Shown here: piece after piece, positions 1 to 8,074 of the stretch
How the letters are laid out: the number at the start of each line of letters is the position of its first letter
Position numbering within the stretch: position 1 is the stretch's first letter
Source: Oscillospiraceae bacterium
Lineage (GTDB): Bacteria; Bacillota_A; Clostridia; Oscillospirales; Oscillospiraceae
Length of the DNA stretch: 19,236 nucleotides
Reading direction: 5' to 3'
Assembly: GCA_017455225.1 (NCBI GenBank)
Contig: JAFTBL010000076.1
Location: forward strand, 1-19,236
Program-made: the position numbers and the translations under genes
The notes under the pieces: model-generated
Told to the model about the DNA's origin: nothing
The model's input: only the letters and a program-made list of their open reading frames with translations
Database searches by the model: none

Positions 1-1234
1 AAGTATTCAAGTACAAAAACGGCAGGTCATTGTTCGCCAACATTCCTGTGCAAAAGAATCCGGCGTACATAATCAGCGCGTAGTACTCCAGCGACCTGAG
101 CTTCCGCCGTTTCCAGGCAAGCACGGCCAGCTTGGCGCCGGTATAAAGCAGTATCAACGCATATAACGCACCTGCAATGACCCCATTGTCGTATGCATAT
201 TGAAGCACAATATTATGGGCGTTATTCCCCACATCGCCATTCCGCCCCGTGATGATATGGTCTCTGCTGGATCGCCCCAACAGATTCAGCTTTCGAAGTA
301 CCTCCCTCCAGATCGGAAGCCTTCCCGATGAATAATTGTCTATTGAGTGATCTTGCTTGTCATTTCCTAACACGCGCTCTCCAAAATGGTTAATGATGCC
401 CTCTCCGGTAAAGAATGGACTCTCCCCTCTGACCAAGGAGGCTGCCGCATTTACACCGCAAATCACACCTGCTGTCAGCACAAGGCAGGCACACGTCAAT
501 GCAATTTGCTTGGTAAAATATTTAAAAGATATGCCGCGCATTATTCTCCCGACTATGTATACCGCGCACATCGCTGCGATGGAAAGCACTGCCGTCCGGC
601 TGCTGCAGGCAACACACAGGCAGATAATGGCACATAACTCAACACGATACAGCCATTTTTGATACGGCTTTTTCCTGCTGTCGAAGAGAAAAAGCGCAGT
701 AAAGGTGCCGATGCTCAGCCACATACCAAAGTTGTTTGGATTGATTGTTATTCCCGGATACTGTGCCAGCGTGATCGGACTTAAAACCACAGAAGCCGCA
801 AGCAGCAGCACAACACAGACATTTCCGGCCCAAGCTACCTCTGCAAGCAGATTCCAATAGTCCCTTCTGATGCTCCATACCAAGTACACAAGCGGAAACC
901 CTATCGTCCAGATCAGACACATCGGCAAATATTCCAGAGAGATCAATAGTCCGGACAATAATTGCACCAGTCCCAGCGACACCCACAGCGTCACGATCAC
1001 CGGATCCCATTTTACCGGTGTGATCGGCCTGTTGACGGTAAAAATGATAATAAGGCCAAGCAGCACAGAACCAATAATGCATTTGTACAATATGTGCACG
1101 TAAAGCGTTGAGCAGGAATAAAAAAGCCCGCACCCAAACACCAAAAGATAAAGAATCTTTCTGACAACGGCTTTATGCCGCTCTTGCATGTTTTTGGCAG
1201 CTCCGGCCAATAGATTCAAAAACGAGTAGATCAT
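1..1234 (-). CDS. Wzy_C/O-antigen ligase-type polysaccharide polymerase or ligase, C-terminus cut off by window edge
   Basis: Translating the minus strand from ATG 1234 gives 411 open codons running off the left edge without a stop. The start has AGAGGA five bases upstream. The protein is strongly hydrophobic, with about ten membrane segments. A mostly soluble stretch lies at about residues 262-338, the usual large outer loop of Wzy/WaaL proteins. Motifs fit the Wzy_C family: SSRTAVL at 211-217, SGRLPIW at 303-309, and NAHNIVLQYAYDNG at 338-351, where His-Asn followed by a Gly is typical. Members polymerise or ligate undecaprenyl-linked glycans on the outer face of the membrane. It is the last visible gene of the minus-strand set, 64 bases after the GT4 stop. 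The gene is AT-rich: 27 G+C in the 60 bases 181-240. Whether it is a polymerase or a ligase cannot be told from sequence. A second, unrelated polymerase lies at 16831-18408. Confidence 0.85.
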   Translation of the reverse strand, partial: MIYSFLNLLAGAAKNMQERHKAVVRKILYLLVFGCGLFYSCSTLYVHILYKCIIGSVLLGLIIIFTVNRPITPVKWDPVIVTLWVSLGLVQLLSGLLISLEYLPMCLIWTIGFPLVYLVWSIRRDYWNLLAEVAWAGNVCVVLLLAASVVLSPITLAQYPGITINPNNFGMWLSIGTFTALFLFDSRKKPYQKWLYRVELCAIICLCVACSSRTAVLSIAAMCAVYIVGRIMRGISFKYFTKQIALTCACLVLTAGVICGVNAAASLVRGESPFFTGEGIINHFGERVLGNDKQDHSIDNYSSGRLPIWREVLRKLNLLGRSSRDHIITGRNGDVGNNAHNIVLQYAYDNGVIAGALYALILLYTGAKLAVLAWKRRKLRSLEYYALIMYAGFFCTGMLANNDLPFLYLNT

Positions 1235-1298
1235 TATAGTCCTCTTTTTCGTGCCTCGGATATCCGTTGCTCCACCATCAGTGAGATGATTCAGATCA

Positions 1299-2393
1299 CT
1301 ACTGTCGACGGCTTGAATTCCATTTCCATTGATCCAGCAAGTGGTCGTATGCAGCTATGATCGTTTGCACATTGCTCTCCCAATCGTAAAGCTCCTCCAC
1401 TCTGCGGCGACCCTGCTGCCCCATCTTTCTGCGCAGCTCCGGGTCCTGTGCCAGCTGCACGATCTTTTCCGCCAACGCTTCCGCGTTGCATCGGGGCACA
1501 ATAAACCCGGTCTCCCCGTCTGCCATTACCTCGGACAGCCCCGCCGCATCGCTGGTAACGCAGGGGATACCGCACGCCATGGCCTCCACGGCGGCAACGC
1601 CGAAGCTCTCCAGCGTGCTGGGCACGCAAAATATGTCCATGGTGTGCAACGCGTCGGGTACCGCCTCATGGGGGATCCTGCCGAAAAACGTCACACGATC
1701 CTCCAGCCCGCGCCGACGCACAGTTTCCTGCATCTCCGGCATCTGATCCCCGTCGCCGTAGACAGACAGGCGGATCGCCGTATCGGGGAGGCGCTCCGTG
1801 ACCAGAGCAAACGCTTCGATCAAATAGCGTATCCCATATTTTTCCGATACGCCCTTTACGAAGCCGACCGTCAGCGGCGCGTCCTCCTTCGGCCTTGGGC
1901 AAAAGGCGCGGATATCCACGCCGAAGGGCGTGACGGTGATCTCCTTGCCGTGTACAAACTTCTCCGTCTGCCTTGCCATACAATGACTGGTGGACAGCAG
2001 CGCATCTGCTTTTTTCAAATTATGGCGCAGCAAAGCGCACTTGACCCTGCTCTCATAGGGGAAATCGTACACGTCGCTCCCCCACACGGAGAGAACGTAC
2101 GGGTGAAATCCCGTCAGACCCGCCAACGTGCCGTACCCGCTGGCGTAATGGGCGTTCAGCACGTCGAAGCTTCCCCGGCGCAAAAGGCCCCGCAGCTGCG
2201 GCGCATTGGCAAAATAGCCGACGGTTCCGCTCAGACGCAGATACTGCACGGTAACGGCCGGGTCGTATCCTCCGTCGATATCGTGATGATCGGGGAGGGA
2301 AAACAGCGTAACGTCGTGCCCTGACCGGCATAAGGAATTGGCAATTTTCTGTGTGTGAATGGAATTTGCCGCAGACAAAAGCGCGATCCGCAT
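1299..2393 (-). CDS. GT4-family glycosyltransferase
   Basis: This 364-residue GT-B fold enzyme probably transfers a nucleotide-activated sugar to the lipid-linked repeat unit at the cytoplasmic membrane face. The N-terminus (MRIALLSAANSIHTQKIA) is the usual first beta strand and loop. The C-terminal domain shows GDGDQMPEM and the EX7E motif in ESFGVAAVE (Glu262 and Glu270), followed by AMACGIPCV and GETGFIV, the nucleotide-sugar site. Residues near 133 (STSHCMARQTEKF) match the interdomain region. The start is placed at ATG 2393, which has GAGAGGG eight bases upstream. An in-frame GTG at 2432 would overlap the wbpB stop as GTGA but adds 13 residues unlike the family. The distance to the wbpB stop is 35 bases. 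Donor and acceptor cannot be predicted. Confidence 0.9.
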   Translation of the reverse strand: MRIALLSAANSIHTQKIANSLCRSGHDVTLFSLPDHHDIDGGYDPAVTVQYLRLSGTVGYFANAPQLRGLLRRGSFDVLNAHYASGYGTLAGLTGFHPYVLSVWGSDVYDFPYESRVKCALLRHNLKKADALLSTSHCMARQTEKFVHGKEITVTPFGVDIRAFCPRPKEDAPLTVGFVKGVSEKYGIRYLIEAFALVTERLPDTAIRLSVYGDGDQMPEMQETVRRRGLEDRVTFFGRIPHEAVPDALHTMDIFCVPSTLESFGVAAVEAMACGIPCVTSDAAGLSEVMADGETGFIVPRCNAEALAEKIVQLAQDPELRRKMGQQGRRRVEELYDWESNVQTIIAAYDHLLDQWKWNSSRRQ

Positions 2394-2401
2394 AGTGGAA
2401 A

Positions 2402-2408
2402 CCCTCTC
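2402..2408 (-). promoter_or_regulatory. Ribosome binding site deciding the GT4 start at 2393
   Basis: On the minus strand GAGAGGG lies eight bases before ATG 2393. The alternative GTG at 2432 lies upstream of this site, which is why the shorter protein was chosen. Confidence 0.6.
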
Positions 2409-2428
2409 TTTATCTTTTCCCGGCCTTG

Positions 2429-3508
2429 TCACTTGTCAAACCGTCCGGTAAAATCCGTGGACGCCACGTGGGCCAGCGGCAGCTTCACCGGCTTGCCGGT
2501 GGCGGCGGACTGATAGATCGCCAGGATCATCTCCAGCGCGTTGCGGCCGGCCACCGCGTCCACGTAGGGCTTGCGGTCGTGCTCGATGGCGTCCATCATG
2601 TCGGCAAACAGGCTGGTGTGGCCGTTGCCGTAGACGTTGCTGGTGGCCTCCTGCAGGCCCTTGTTCTTGCTGTCCGCGTCCGTTTCGTCGGCGAAATCCC
2701 ACACGTCGATGTTGTTGGTGGAGGTGCCGCCCACCTTGACGGTGCCCTTCTCGCCGAAGAGGTACAGCGTCTCCTCCAGATTTTTCGGATAGACGTTGGT
2801 GGTGCCCTCGATGGTGCCCACGGCGCCGTTTTTGAACTTCACCACCGCCATGCCGATATCCTCGCACTCCAGATAGTCGTGGAACTGCCGGCAGGTCACG
2901 CCGTAGACCTCGTCCACCTCGTCGCCCATCATCCAGCGCAGCAGGTCGACGCCGTGGATGCACTGGTTCATCAGGCAGCCGCCGTCCTGCGCCCACGTGC
3001 CGCGCCATTTGGCCTGATCGTAATAGCTGTGATCCCGGTTCCAGCGCACGTGGATGGAGCCGTGGGACAGCTTGCCGAAGCGACCGCCCTCCAGCGCCCG
3101 GCGCAGCTCCTGCACCGCCACGTTGAAGCGGTTCTGGTGGCAGGCCGCCACCTTGACGCCCTTTGCCTCACTGCGGCGGATGATCTCCTCCGCGTCGTCC
3201 ATGGACATGGCCATGGGCTTTTCAATGATCACGTTCACGCCCCGGTCGATGCACTCCAGCGCGATCTGCGCGTGGGCGCCGCTCTCCGTGGCGATGCTGG
3301 CCAGCGTGATCTCATTCTCCGCCAGCATCTTCTTATAATCGGTGTAGCGCTTGATGGACGCGTCGTTTTGCAGGTCGTATTTGGCCAGCAGCGCCTCCAT
3401 CTTCTCCGGCAGCACGTCGCACACGGCGACGATCTCCAGCTTGTTGTTGACGGCGGCCTTCATGTGGTTCACGGCGATGCGGCCGCAGCCGATCAATGCG
3501 TATTTCAT
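2429..3508 (-). CDS. wbpB: Gfo/Idh/MocA oxidoreductase, likely UDP-N-acetylglucosaminuronate 3-dehydrogenase (WbpB/WlbA-like)
   Basis: This is a 359-residue NAD-dependent oxidoreductase of usual family length. The N-terminal Rossmann fold begins KYALIGCGRIAVNH. The EKP motif at 96-98 (IIEKPMA) carries the conserved lysine, Lys97. GGCLMNQCIHGVDLLRWMMG at 177-196 supplies His185 and Asp188, placed as in WlbA proteins. In the pathway to 2,3-diacetamido-2,3-dideoxy-uronic acids, WbpB oxidises C3 of UDP-GlcNAcA to the 3-keto sugar used by the aminotransferase WbpE. The specific assignment rests mainly on context, since wbpA, wbpE and an acyltransferase lie just upstream in the same set. A GT gene (3515-4639) sits between it and wbpA. 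The gap to that gene's stop is six bases, so it is probably co-translated. G+C is high (42 of 60 in 2461-2520), unlike the AT-rich GT beside it. Confidence 0.8.
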   Translation of the reverse strand: MKYALIGCGRIAVNHMKAAVNNKLEIVAVCDVLPEKMEALLAKYDLQNDASIKRYTDYKKMLAENEITLASIATESGAHAQIALECIDRGVNVIIEKPMAMSMDDAEEIIRRSEAKGVKVAACHQNRFNVAVQELRRALEGGRFGKLSHGSIHVRWNRDHSYYDQAKWRGTWAQDGGCLMNQCIHGVDLLRWMMGDEVDEVYGVTCRQFHDYLECEDIGMAVVKFKNGAVGTIEGTTNVYPKNLEETLYLFGEKGTVKVGGTSTNNIDVWDFADETDADSKNKGLQEATSNVYGNGHTSLFADMMDAIEHDRKPYVDAVAGRNALEMILAIYQSAATGKPVKLPLAHVASTDFTGRFDK

Positions 3509-3514
3509 GGTTCT

Positions 3515-4639
3515 TTACTCCTTACGTAGATTTGTCAGATCCTCCGCCACCTGCCGGGCCCGGCACTCCCAAGTGTGGCGGGCCGCCGCCTCGACCGTGT
3601 TTTTCGTCTTGGCGGCCACTTCCTCCGGGTGATCGCGCAGGTAGACAAAAGCCTGCGCCAAGGCCGCACGGGAATCAGCAGTGAGCCATCCGCACTGCTC
3701 CTGCCGAATCATATCCGCCGCAGCCATCGTTTCGGTAATCAAAACAGGGACGCCGTAGCTAATGGCTTCCGGGACTTTGATGGGCATTGCAAGATCAGTA
3801 TAAGCGCCGCTTTTGAAGCAGCACGCAAATACATCTGCTTTCTCATAAAGAGGTTTCAGCTCAGCGCCGGAGCCCTGAACTACCTGAATGCGCTCGCATA
3901 GATACGGCGCATATTTCTCACGCTGCTCCTCCCACTGCTTCTGCTGCGTACAGATCGTCAGCCAAACCTGCGGCGTATCCTTTACCGCGCCGCACAGTTC
4001 GCACATATCGTACACAGCGCCGGAAACACTCCCGACATAGAGCACATGCAGCCTGCCGTGCACGGGAATGTGCTTTTCCCTCTTTGCCAAAGCAGCCGGC
4101 CTCCTTTCGCCGCCCGGCGGCAGAGTTCCAAAGGGTATTCCCAGCTTCAGGTACGCGTCTACACCGGGGGAGGCGTAATAAATTCGCTTCAAGCTGCGCC
4201 GGTATTCCCGCAGATCCCTTTGAAACATCGGGATCAGAATCATTCGTTTCCACCATGATACCTCGTCCCGATAAAACGGAAACCGCCAGTGCATATCCCG
4301 ATAAAACAGTCCCACAGGAATGCCGTGTGCCCGGCAAAATCGAAAAAACGCAAAATCCATGAACGGATGTCGCGGTACGTGATCCCTGTCCGTCATGGCG
4401 CACGGATCGTTGACACTTTCGGAGTATACAAATTCATACCGCTCGCCGTTCCTGATCTTTTCCCGTATCGCCCGGATCTTCTGCTTCCGCTCTGCGCTGT
4501 ACCCGGTGATCTCTTCTACCTCATAGCCGATGCTTCGGAATGCCTCCAGCATCCGTCTCGGGCGCAGAGCAGAGCCGATCCCGGGAATTTCGACTACGGG
4601 ATTTGGGTAGTGAAAAATACACTTTTTTTGATCACGCAT
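3515..4639 (-). CDS. GT-B glycosyltransferase (GT4-like), AT-rich
   Basis: This 374-residue protein has a GT-B layout. The N-terminal half is unusual (VEIPGIGSALRPRRMLEAF near 16-34, then VYSESVNDPCAMTDRDHVPR). The C-terminal half has the nucleotide-sugar binding pattern AMPIKVPEAISYGVPVLI. There the glutamate of PEA and the Gly-Val-Pro stand in for the EX7E region; a full EX7E pair is not seen. HVLYVGSVSG opens the C-terminal domain. The ATG at 4639 has GGAG five bases upstream and follows the wbpA stop by 16 bases. The spacing to wbpB is six bases. Base composition is distinctly lower in G+C than its neighbours (27 of 60 in 4201-4260), so this gene may have been inserted between wbpA and wbpB. 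Substrate unknown; it probably adds a sugar, perhaps the diacetamido-uronic acid made by its neighbours. Confidence 0.82.
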   Translation of the reverse strand: MRDQKKCIFHYPNPVVEIPGIGSALRPRRMLEAFRSIGYEVEEITGYSAERKQKIRAIREKIRNGERYEFVYSESVNDPCAMTDRDHVPRHPFMDFAFFRFCRAHGIPVGLFYRDMHWRFPFYRDEVSWWKRMILIPMFQRDLREYRRSLKRIYYASPGVDAYLKLGIPFGTLPPGGERRPAALAKREKHIPVHGRLHVLYVGSVSGAVYDMCELCGAVKDTPQVWLTICTQQKQWEEQREKYAPYLCERIQVVQGSGAELKPLYEKADVFACCFKSGAYTDLAMPIKVPEAISYGVPVLITETMAAADMIRQEQCGWLTADSRAALAQAFVYLRDHPEEVAAKTKNTVEAAARHTWECRARQVAEDLTNLRKE

Positions 4640-4655
4640 ACGTGCTCCCGTCTTT

Positions 4656-5975
4656 TTACAACACCTCGACGTTGTCGCCTCTGCGCAGGCTCTTGGTGAC
4701 GTTCTTGCAGTCGAACACCGGCACGCCGGTGTCCATCACCATCTGGTAATCCACGTTTGTGTGGGCGGTGGTGATGCACACCAGATCGTAACCCCGGATC
4801 ACCTCCGGGGAGATGGCAGCCAAGCCCTGGTGCCACGCGCCCTTTTCCCGGTACTTTGCCACGAAGGGATCGTAAAATTCCACGCAAGCCCCGGTTTTTT
4901 CAAACTCCTCGATCACACGGATGGCCGGGCTCTCCCGGTAATCGTCGATGTCCTGCTTATAGGCCACGCCCAGCACCAGTACCTTCGAGCCGTTGAGCGC
5001 CTTGCGGCAGCGGTTCAGGATCTTGCCCGCCCGCTCCACGGTGTATTCCGGCATGCGGTCGTTGATCATCATGGACGCCTCGATCATGGAGGTGTGGAAG
5101 CCGTACTCCCGTGCCTTCCAGCTCAAATAGTAGGGATCCAGCGGGATACAGTGACCGCCCAGACCCGGGCCGGGATAGAACGCCTGAAAGCCGTAGGGCT
5201 TGGTCCTGGCGGCGTCGATGACCTCCCAGATGTTGATGCCCATGCGGTTGCAGAGGATCGCCATCTCGTTGACGAGGCCGATATTGATGTTGCGGTAGGT
5301 GTTCTCCAGAATCTTTTCCATCTCCGCCACGGCGGGGCAGGACACCGTGTGCACGTCGCCGTCCAGAATGGCGCGGTACACCATGGAGATCACCTCGGCG
5401 GCATCCTGCCCGATGGCGCCCACTACCTTGGGTGTGTTGCTGGTCTTGTAGATCAGGTTGCCCGGATCCACCCGCTCGGGGGAGAATCCCAGATAGAAAT
5501 CCTCTCCGCACTTGAGCCCGCTGCCCTCCTCCAGAAGGGGACGGATCAACTCCTCGGTGGTACCGGGATAGGTGGTGGACTCCAGCACCACCATGGTGCC
5601 GCGGCGAAGGTGCTTGGAAATAGCGACGGTACTGTTGCGCACGTAACTGATGTCCGGCTGCTGATGGGCGTCCAGCGGGGTGGGCACGCAGATGGCGATG
5701 AAATCCACGTCCTTAACGAACCCGAAATCGCCGGTAGCCCGCAGCATACCGCTGCGCACCAGCTCCTCCAGATCCGCGTCCACCACGTCGCCGATGTAGT
5801 TTTTGCCGGCGTTGACCAAGTCCACCTTCTCCTGCTGCACGTCAAAGCCAATGGTCTTAAACCCGTGTTTGGCCTTGTCCACCGCCAGCGGCAGACCCAC
5901 GTAGCCAAGACCGCACACGCCCATGGTCAGCGTTTTATTTTGGATCTTTGCGATCAGTTCTTCCTTCATACCCAT
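4656..5975 (-). CDS. wbpA: UDP-N-acetyl-D-glucosamine 6-dehydrogenase (WbpA-type nucleotide sugar dehydrogenase)
   Basis: This 439-residue enzyme oxidises UDP-GlcNAc at C6 to UDP-N-acetylglucosaminuronic acid with two NAD+. The N-terminal Rossmann motif GLGYVGLPLA begins at residue 22. The middle segment FSPERVDPGN follows TYPGTTEEL. The active-site motif GLGGHCIPLDPYYLSW contains catalytic Cys276. The C-terminal UDP-binding domain shows VLVLGVAYKQDIDDYRESPA. Spelling of the Cys motif and overall length fit the WbpA/WecC group rather than UDP-glucose dehydrogenases; WbpA is preferred because wbpE and wbpB are nearby. Start chosen at ATG 5975, ten bases after AGGAG and one base beyond the upstream stop. 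An ATG at 5969 is also possible. The upstream in-frame start at 6008 would lie inside the acyltransferase gene and add residues unlike the family. Confidence 0.9.
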   Translation of the reverse strand: MGMKEELIAKIQNKTLTMGVCGLGYVGLPLAVDKAKHGFKTIGFDVQQEKVDLVNAGKNYIGDVVDADLEELVRSGMLRATGDFGFVKDVDFIAICVPTPLDAHQQPDISYVRNSTVAISKHLRRGTMVVLESTTYPGTTEELIRPLLEEGSGLKCGEDFYLGFSPERVDPGNLIYKTSNTPKVVGAIGQDAAEVISMVYRAILDGDVHTVSCPAVAEMEKILENTYRNINIGLVNEMAILCNRMGINIWEVIDAARTKPYGFQAFYPGPGLGGHCIPLDPYYLSWKAREYGFHTSMIEASMMINDRMPEYTVERAGKILNRCRKALNGSKVLVLGVAYKQDIDDYRESPAIRVIEEFEKTGACVEFYDPFVAKYREKGAWHQGLAAISPEVIRGYDLVCITTAHTNVDYQMVMDTGVPVFDCKNVTKSLRRGDNVEVL

Positions 5976-5976
5976 A

Positions 5977-6924
5977 TCATTCGTTCTCCTCAGCTTTATT
6001 GTTTTCACGAAGCATTTCCTTCAGCTTGCTCAGAAACAGCTTGTGGGGAATGGCAAAGTTACCCGTCATGGTCGCCCCGGGTGCAACGCTCTGCGTGACC
6101 ACGGCACCCATGGAGATCCGTGACCCGTCGCCCAGCGTGATGCGGTTGCGCGTGACTGCGTTCAGACCCAGGAACGTGCCTTCGCCTACGTCGTTGAAGC
6201 CTCCCACCACCACACCGCAGGTGATCTCCACGTTGCGGCCCAGCCGGTTATCGTGCCCCACGTGGACCAGTGCGTCGATCTTTACGTGATCCTCGATCAC
6301 CGTATCGCCGGCAGAGCCGCAGGGAATATCCGACATGGCGCCGATTTCCACGTCGTTCCCGATCACGACGCCGCCCAATGTGGGGATGCGGATCTTGTCG
6401 CCGTTCTCATCGTCCGCCATGGTGAAGGCGGAGGTGCCGACGGTGCAGTTTTCACATGCGATGAAGTTGTCGCCGATCCGCGCGTACTTGATCCGCGCAC
6501 CGCTCTTGATCCATGCGTTGTCGCCGATGACCACGTCGTGCCCGATCAGGCAGCCGGGTTCAATGCGGGCGTTTTTGCCCAGCGTCACGTTCTCGCCGAT
6601 ATAGTACCCGCCCTCCGTCAGGGTGTACTTTCTCAGGCTTTCCCGCCGGGCGCGCTGCTGCGCCATGCGGTCGACGAACCGCGCGTAGTCCTTTTGCGGT
6701 GCCGGACTTTTTACGAACACATTCTTGCGGCACAGCTCTGCCGGCACGTCCATCGTGTCCTCCACGAATACCAGACACTCCTCCGCGTCCTTCAGGTTTT
6801 CCAGCAGATACTCCACCTTTTTCGTGATGAACATGGCGGTGTTTTTCCGCGGTGCGCCTGCATAGGAAACGGAGCAGATCTCAAAATCATGCTCCTTGGA
6901 AAACTCGCTGACAGAAAAACTCAT
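5977..6924 (-). CDS. LpxD-like left-handed beta-helix N-acyltransferase, probably the WbpD-equivalent acetyltransferase
   Basis: The 315-residue protein has a non-repeat N-terminal domain (about 1-105). A left-handed beta-helix of hexapeptide repeats follows (about 108-285: IGENVTLGKNARIEPGCLIG and later coils), then a C-terminal helix. The helix region follows LpxD closely in order: a GTSAF loop, IPTLGGVVIGNDVEIGA, then DTVIEDHVKIDALVHVGHDN. His224 of HVGHDNRLG sits where LpxD has its catalytic histidine. LpxD acylates the 3-O-acylated GlcN of lipid A, but no lipid A gene is present here. The position between wbpE and wbpA indicates N-acetylation of the UDP-3-amino-uronic acid, the WbpD step. 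Typical WbpD proteins are about 190 residues and lack this N-terminal domain. The role is inference; the fold is clear. The stop at 5977 lies one base from the wbpA start. Confidence 0.85.
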   Translation of the reverse strand: MSFSVSEFSKEHDFEICSVSYAGAPRKNTAMFITKKVEYLLENLKDAEECLVFVEDTMDVPAELCRKNVFVKSPAPQKDYARFVDRMAQQRARRESLRKYTLTEGGYYIGENVTLGKNARIEPGCLIGHDVVIGDNAWIKSGARIKYARIGDNFIACENCTVGTSAFTMADDENGDKIRIPTLGGVVIGNDVEIGAMSDIPCGSAGDTVIEDHVKIDALVHVGHDNRLGRNVEITCGVVVGGFNDVGEGTFLGLNAVTRNRITLGDGSRISMGAVVTQSVAPGATMTGNFAIPHKLFLSKLKEMLRENNKAEENE

Positions 6925-6944
6925 CCTTTCGCCCTCTCTTCCAT

Positions 6945-8072
6945 TTACAGTGCCTCCAGTACCGCGTCGATGACCGCCTGCTGCTCCGCCGCGTCCATAT
7001 AGGGGTGCATGGGCAGGCTCAGCGTCCGGGCGCAGTAGTCGTTTGCGTTCTCATAGGTCTCGCCGTAGTGGGGCTCGCCGTCAAAGACCGGCAGCGCGTG
7101 CTGCGGCGTGGGATAGTAAATCATATTGGGGATGCCCTTTTCCGTCAGGTGCGCCACCACCCGGTCCCGGGTGGGCGTGTCCTTGGCCAGAATGGCGTAC
7201 TGCGCCCACGCGGACACGCAGCCCTCCGCCACGAAGGGCGTTTTGAACTGCTGCCGGAAGGCGTCGCTGTACCGGGCGGCCACCGTTTGCCGTGCGTCCA
7301 TCTCATACTCCCGCAGCGCCTTCAGCTTGGGCAGCAGCACCGCCGCCTGCATGGCGTCCAGCCGGGAATTCATGCCCACGCGCACGTTGTCGTACTTGCC
7401 CCGGGGGCCCTTGCCGTGGATGCAGATAGAGCGGCACAGGGCGGCCAGCGTATCGTCGTCGGTGAACACGGCGCCGCCGTCGCCGTAACAGCCCAGCGGC
7501 TTGGCAGGGAAAAAGGACGTGGTGGCGATCACGCCGAAGGCGCCGCAGTGACGGCCCTTATAGGAGCCGCCGAAGCTCTGGGCGGCGTCCTCGATGAGGG
7601 GCAGGCCGTACTTTTCGCAGATGGGCACGATGGCGTCGTAGTCGCAGGGATTGCCCAGAATGTCCACCGCCACCACCGCCTTGGGCGTCAGCTTCCCCTC
7701 CGCCAGCACCGCGCGGATCTGCCGCTCAAGACTCTCGGGGCACAGATCGTAGGTGTCCGGATCCGTGTCGCAGAACACGCTGGTGGCGCCGAACATCTTG
7801 GCCGGCTCCGTGGAGGAGATGAACGTGATGTCCGGGCAGAACACCGCGTCGCCCTGGCCCACGCCCAGCAGCATGAAGGCGATCTGCAGCGCATCCGTCC
7901 CGTTGGCGCAGGTGATGCAGTGCCTGCGGCCGGTAAACGCCGCCAGCTGTGCCTCCAGCTCCTTCACCATGGGGCCGCCGATGAACTGCGCCGTATCCAG
8001 CACCGTGTGGATGTTGGCGTCGATCTCTGTTTTCAGCGCGGCGTACTGCGCCTTCAGATCAATGAATTGCAT
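6945..8072 (-). CDS. wbpE: DegT/DnrJ/EryC1 PLP aminotransferase, WbpE-like
   Basis: This 375-residue PLP-dependent sugar aminotransferase has usual family length. It opens with QFIDLKAQY and carries TAQFIGGPMVKELE, CANGTDALQIAF, EDAAQSFGG and SFFPAKPLGCYGDGGA, where Lys191 is the expected Schiff-base lysine. C-terminal IPNMIYYPTPQHALP matches the substrate loop of WbpE/QdtB-like enzymes. It likely transfers an amino group from glutamate to UDP-3-keto-GlcNAcA, giving the 3-amino sugar. This rests on the neighbours wbpA, wbpB and the acyltransferase. The start is uncertain by two codons: ATG 8072 with AGGAG eleven bases away, or GTG 8078 with five-base spacing, which overlaps the upstream TGA as GTGA. 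Both permit translational coupling with the GT4 upstream. The gap to the acyltransferase start is 20 bases. Confidence 0.88.
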   Translation of the reverse strand: MQFIDLKAQYAALKTEIDANIHTVLDTAQFIGGPMVKELEAQLAAFTGRRHCITCANGTDALQIAFMLLGVGQGDAVFCPDITFISSTEPAKMFGATSVFCDTDPDTYDLCPESLERQIRAVLAEGKLTPKAVVAVDILGNPCDYDAIVPICEKYGLPLIEDAAQSFGGSYKGRHCGAFGVIATTSFFPAKPLGCYGDGGAVFTDDDTLAALCRSICIHGKGPRGKYDNVRVGMNSRLDAMQAAVLLPKLKALREYEMDARQTVAARYSDAFRQQFKTPFVAEGCVSAWAQYAILAKDTPTRDRVVAHLTEKGIPNMIYYPTPQHALPVFDGEPHYGETYENANDYCARTLSLPMHPYMDAAEQQAVIDAVLEAL

Positions 8073-8074
8073 AC

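Noticed and set aside
639..1133. A 164-codon minus-strand frame at the left edge
   Set aside because: A different minus-strand frame (1-1234) gives a continuous polytopic membrane protein with Wzy_C motifs and a good ribosome binding site, so this one is a shadow.
1235..1298. Possible terminator or promoter between the GT4 and the Wzy_C-type gene
   Set aside because: No convincing stem with a following T-run on the minus strand and no good -35/-10 pair; it appears to be a plain operon gap.
4761..6098. A 445-codon open frame on the plus strand
   Set aside because: It is antisense to wbpA, with a His/Val/Gly-rich composition and no motifs; wbpA has full catalytic signatures.
5977..6924. LpxD similarity as a sign of lipid A synthesis and a Gram-negative host
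   Set aside because: No other lipid A gene is present, the neighbours are wbp genes, and TarI/LicD with Gram-positive style signals point the other way.
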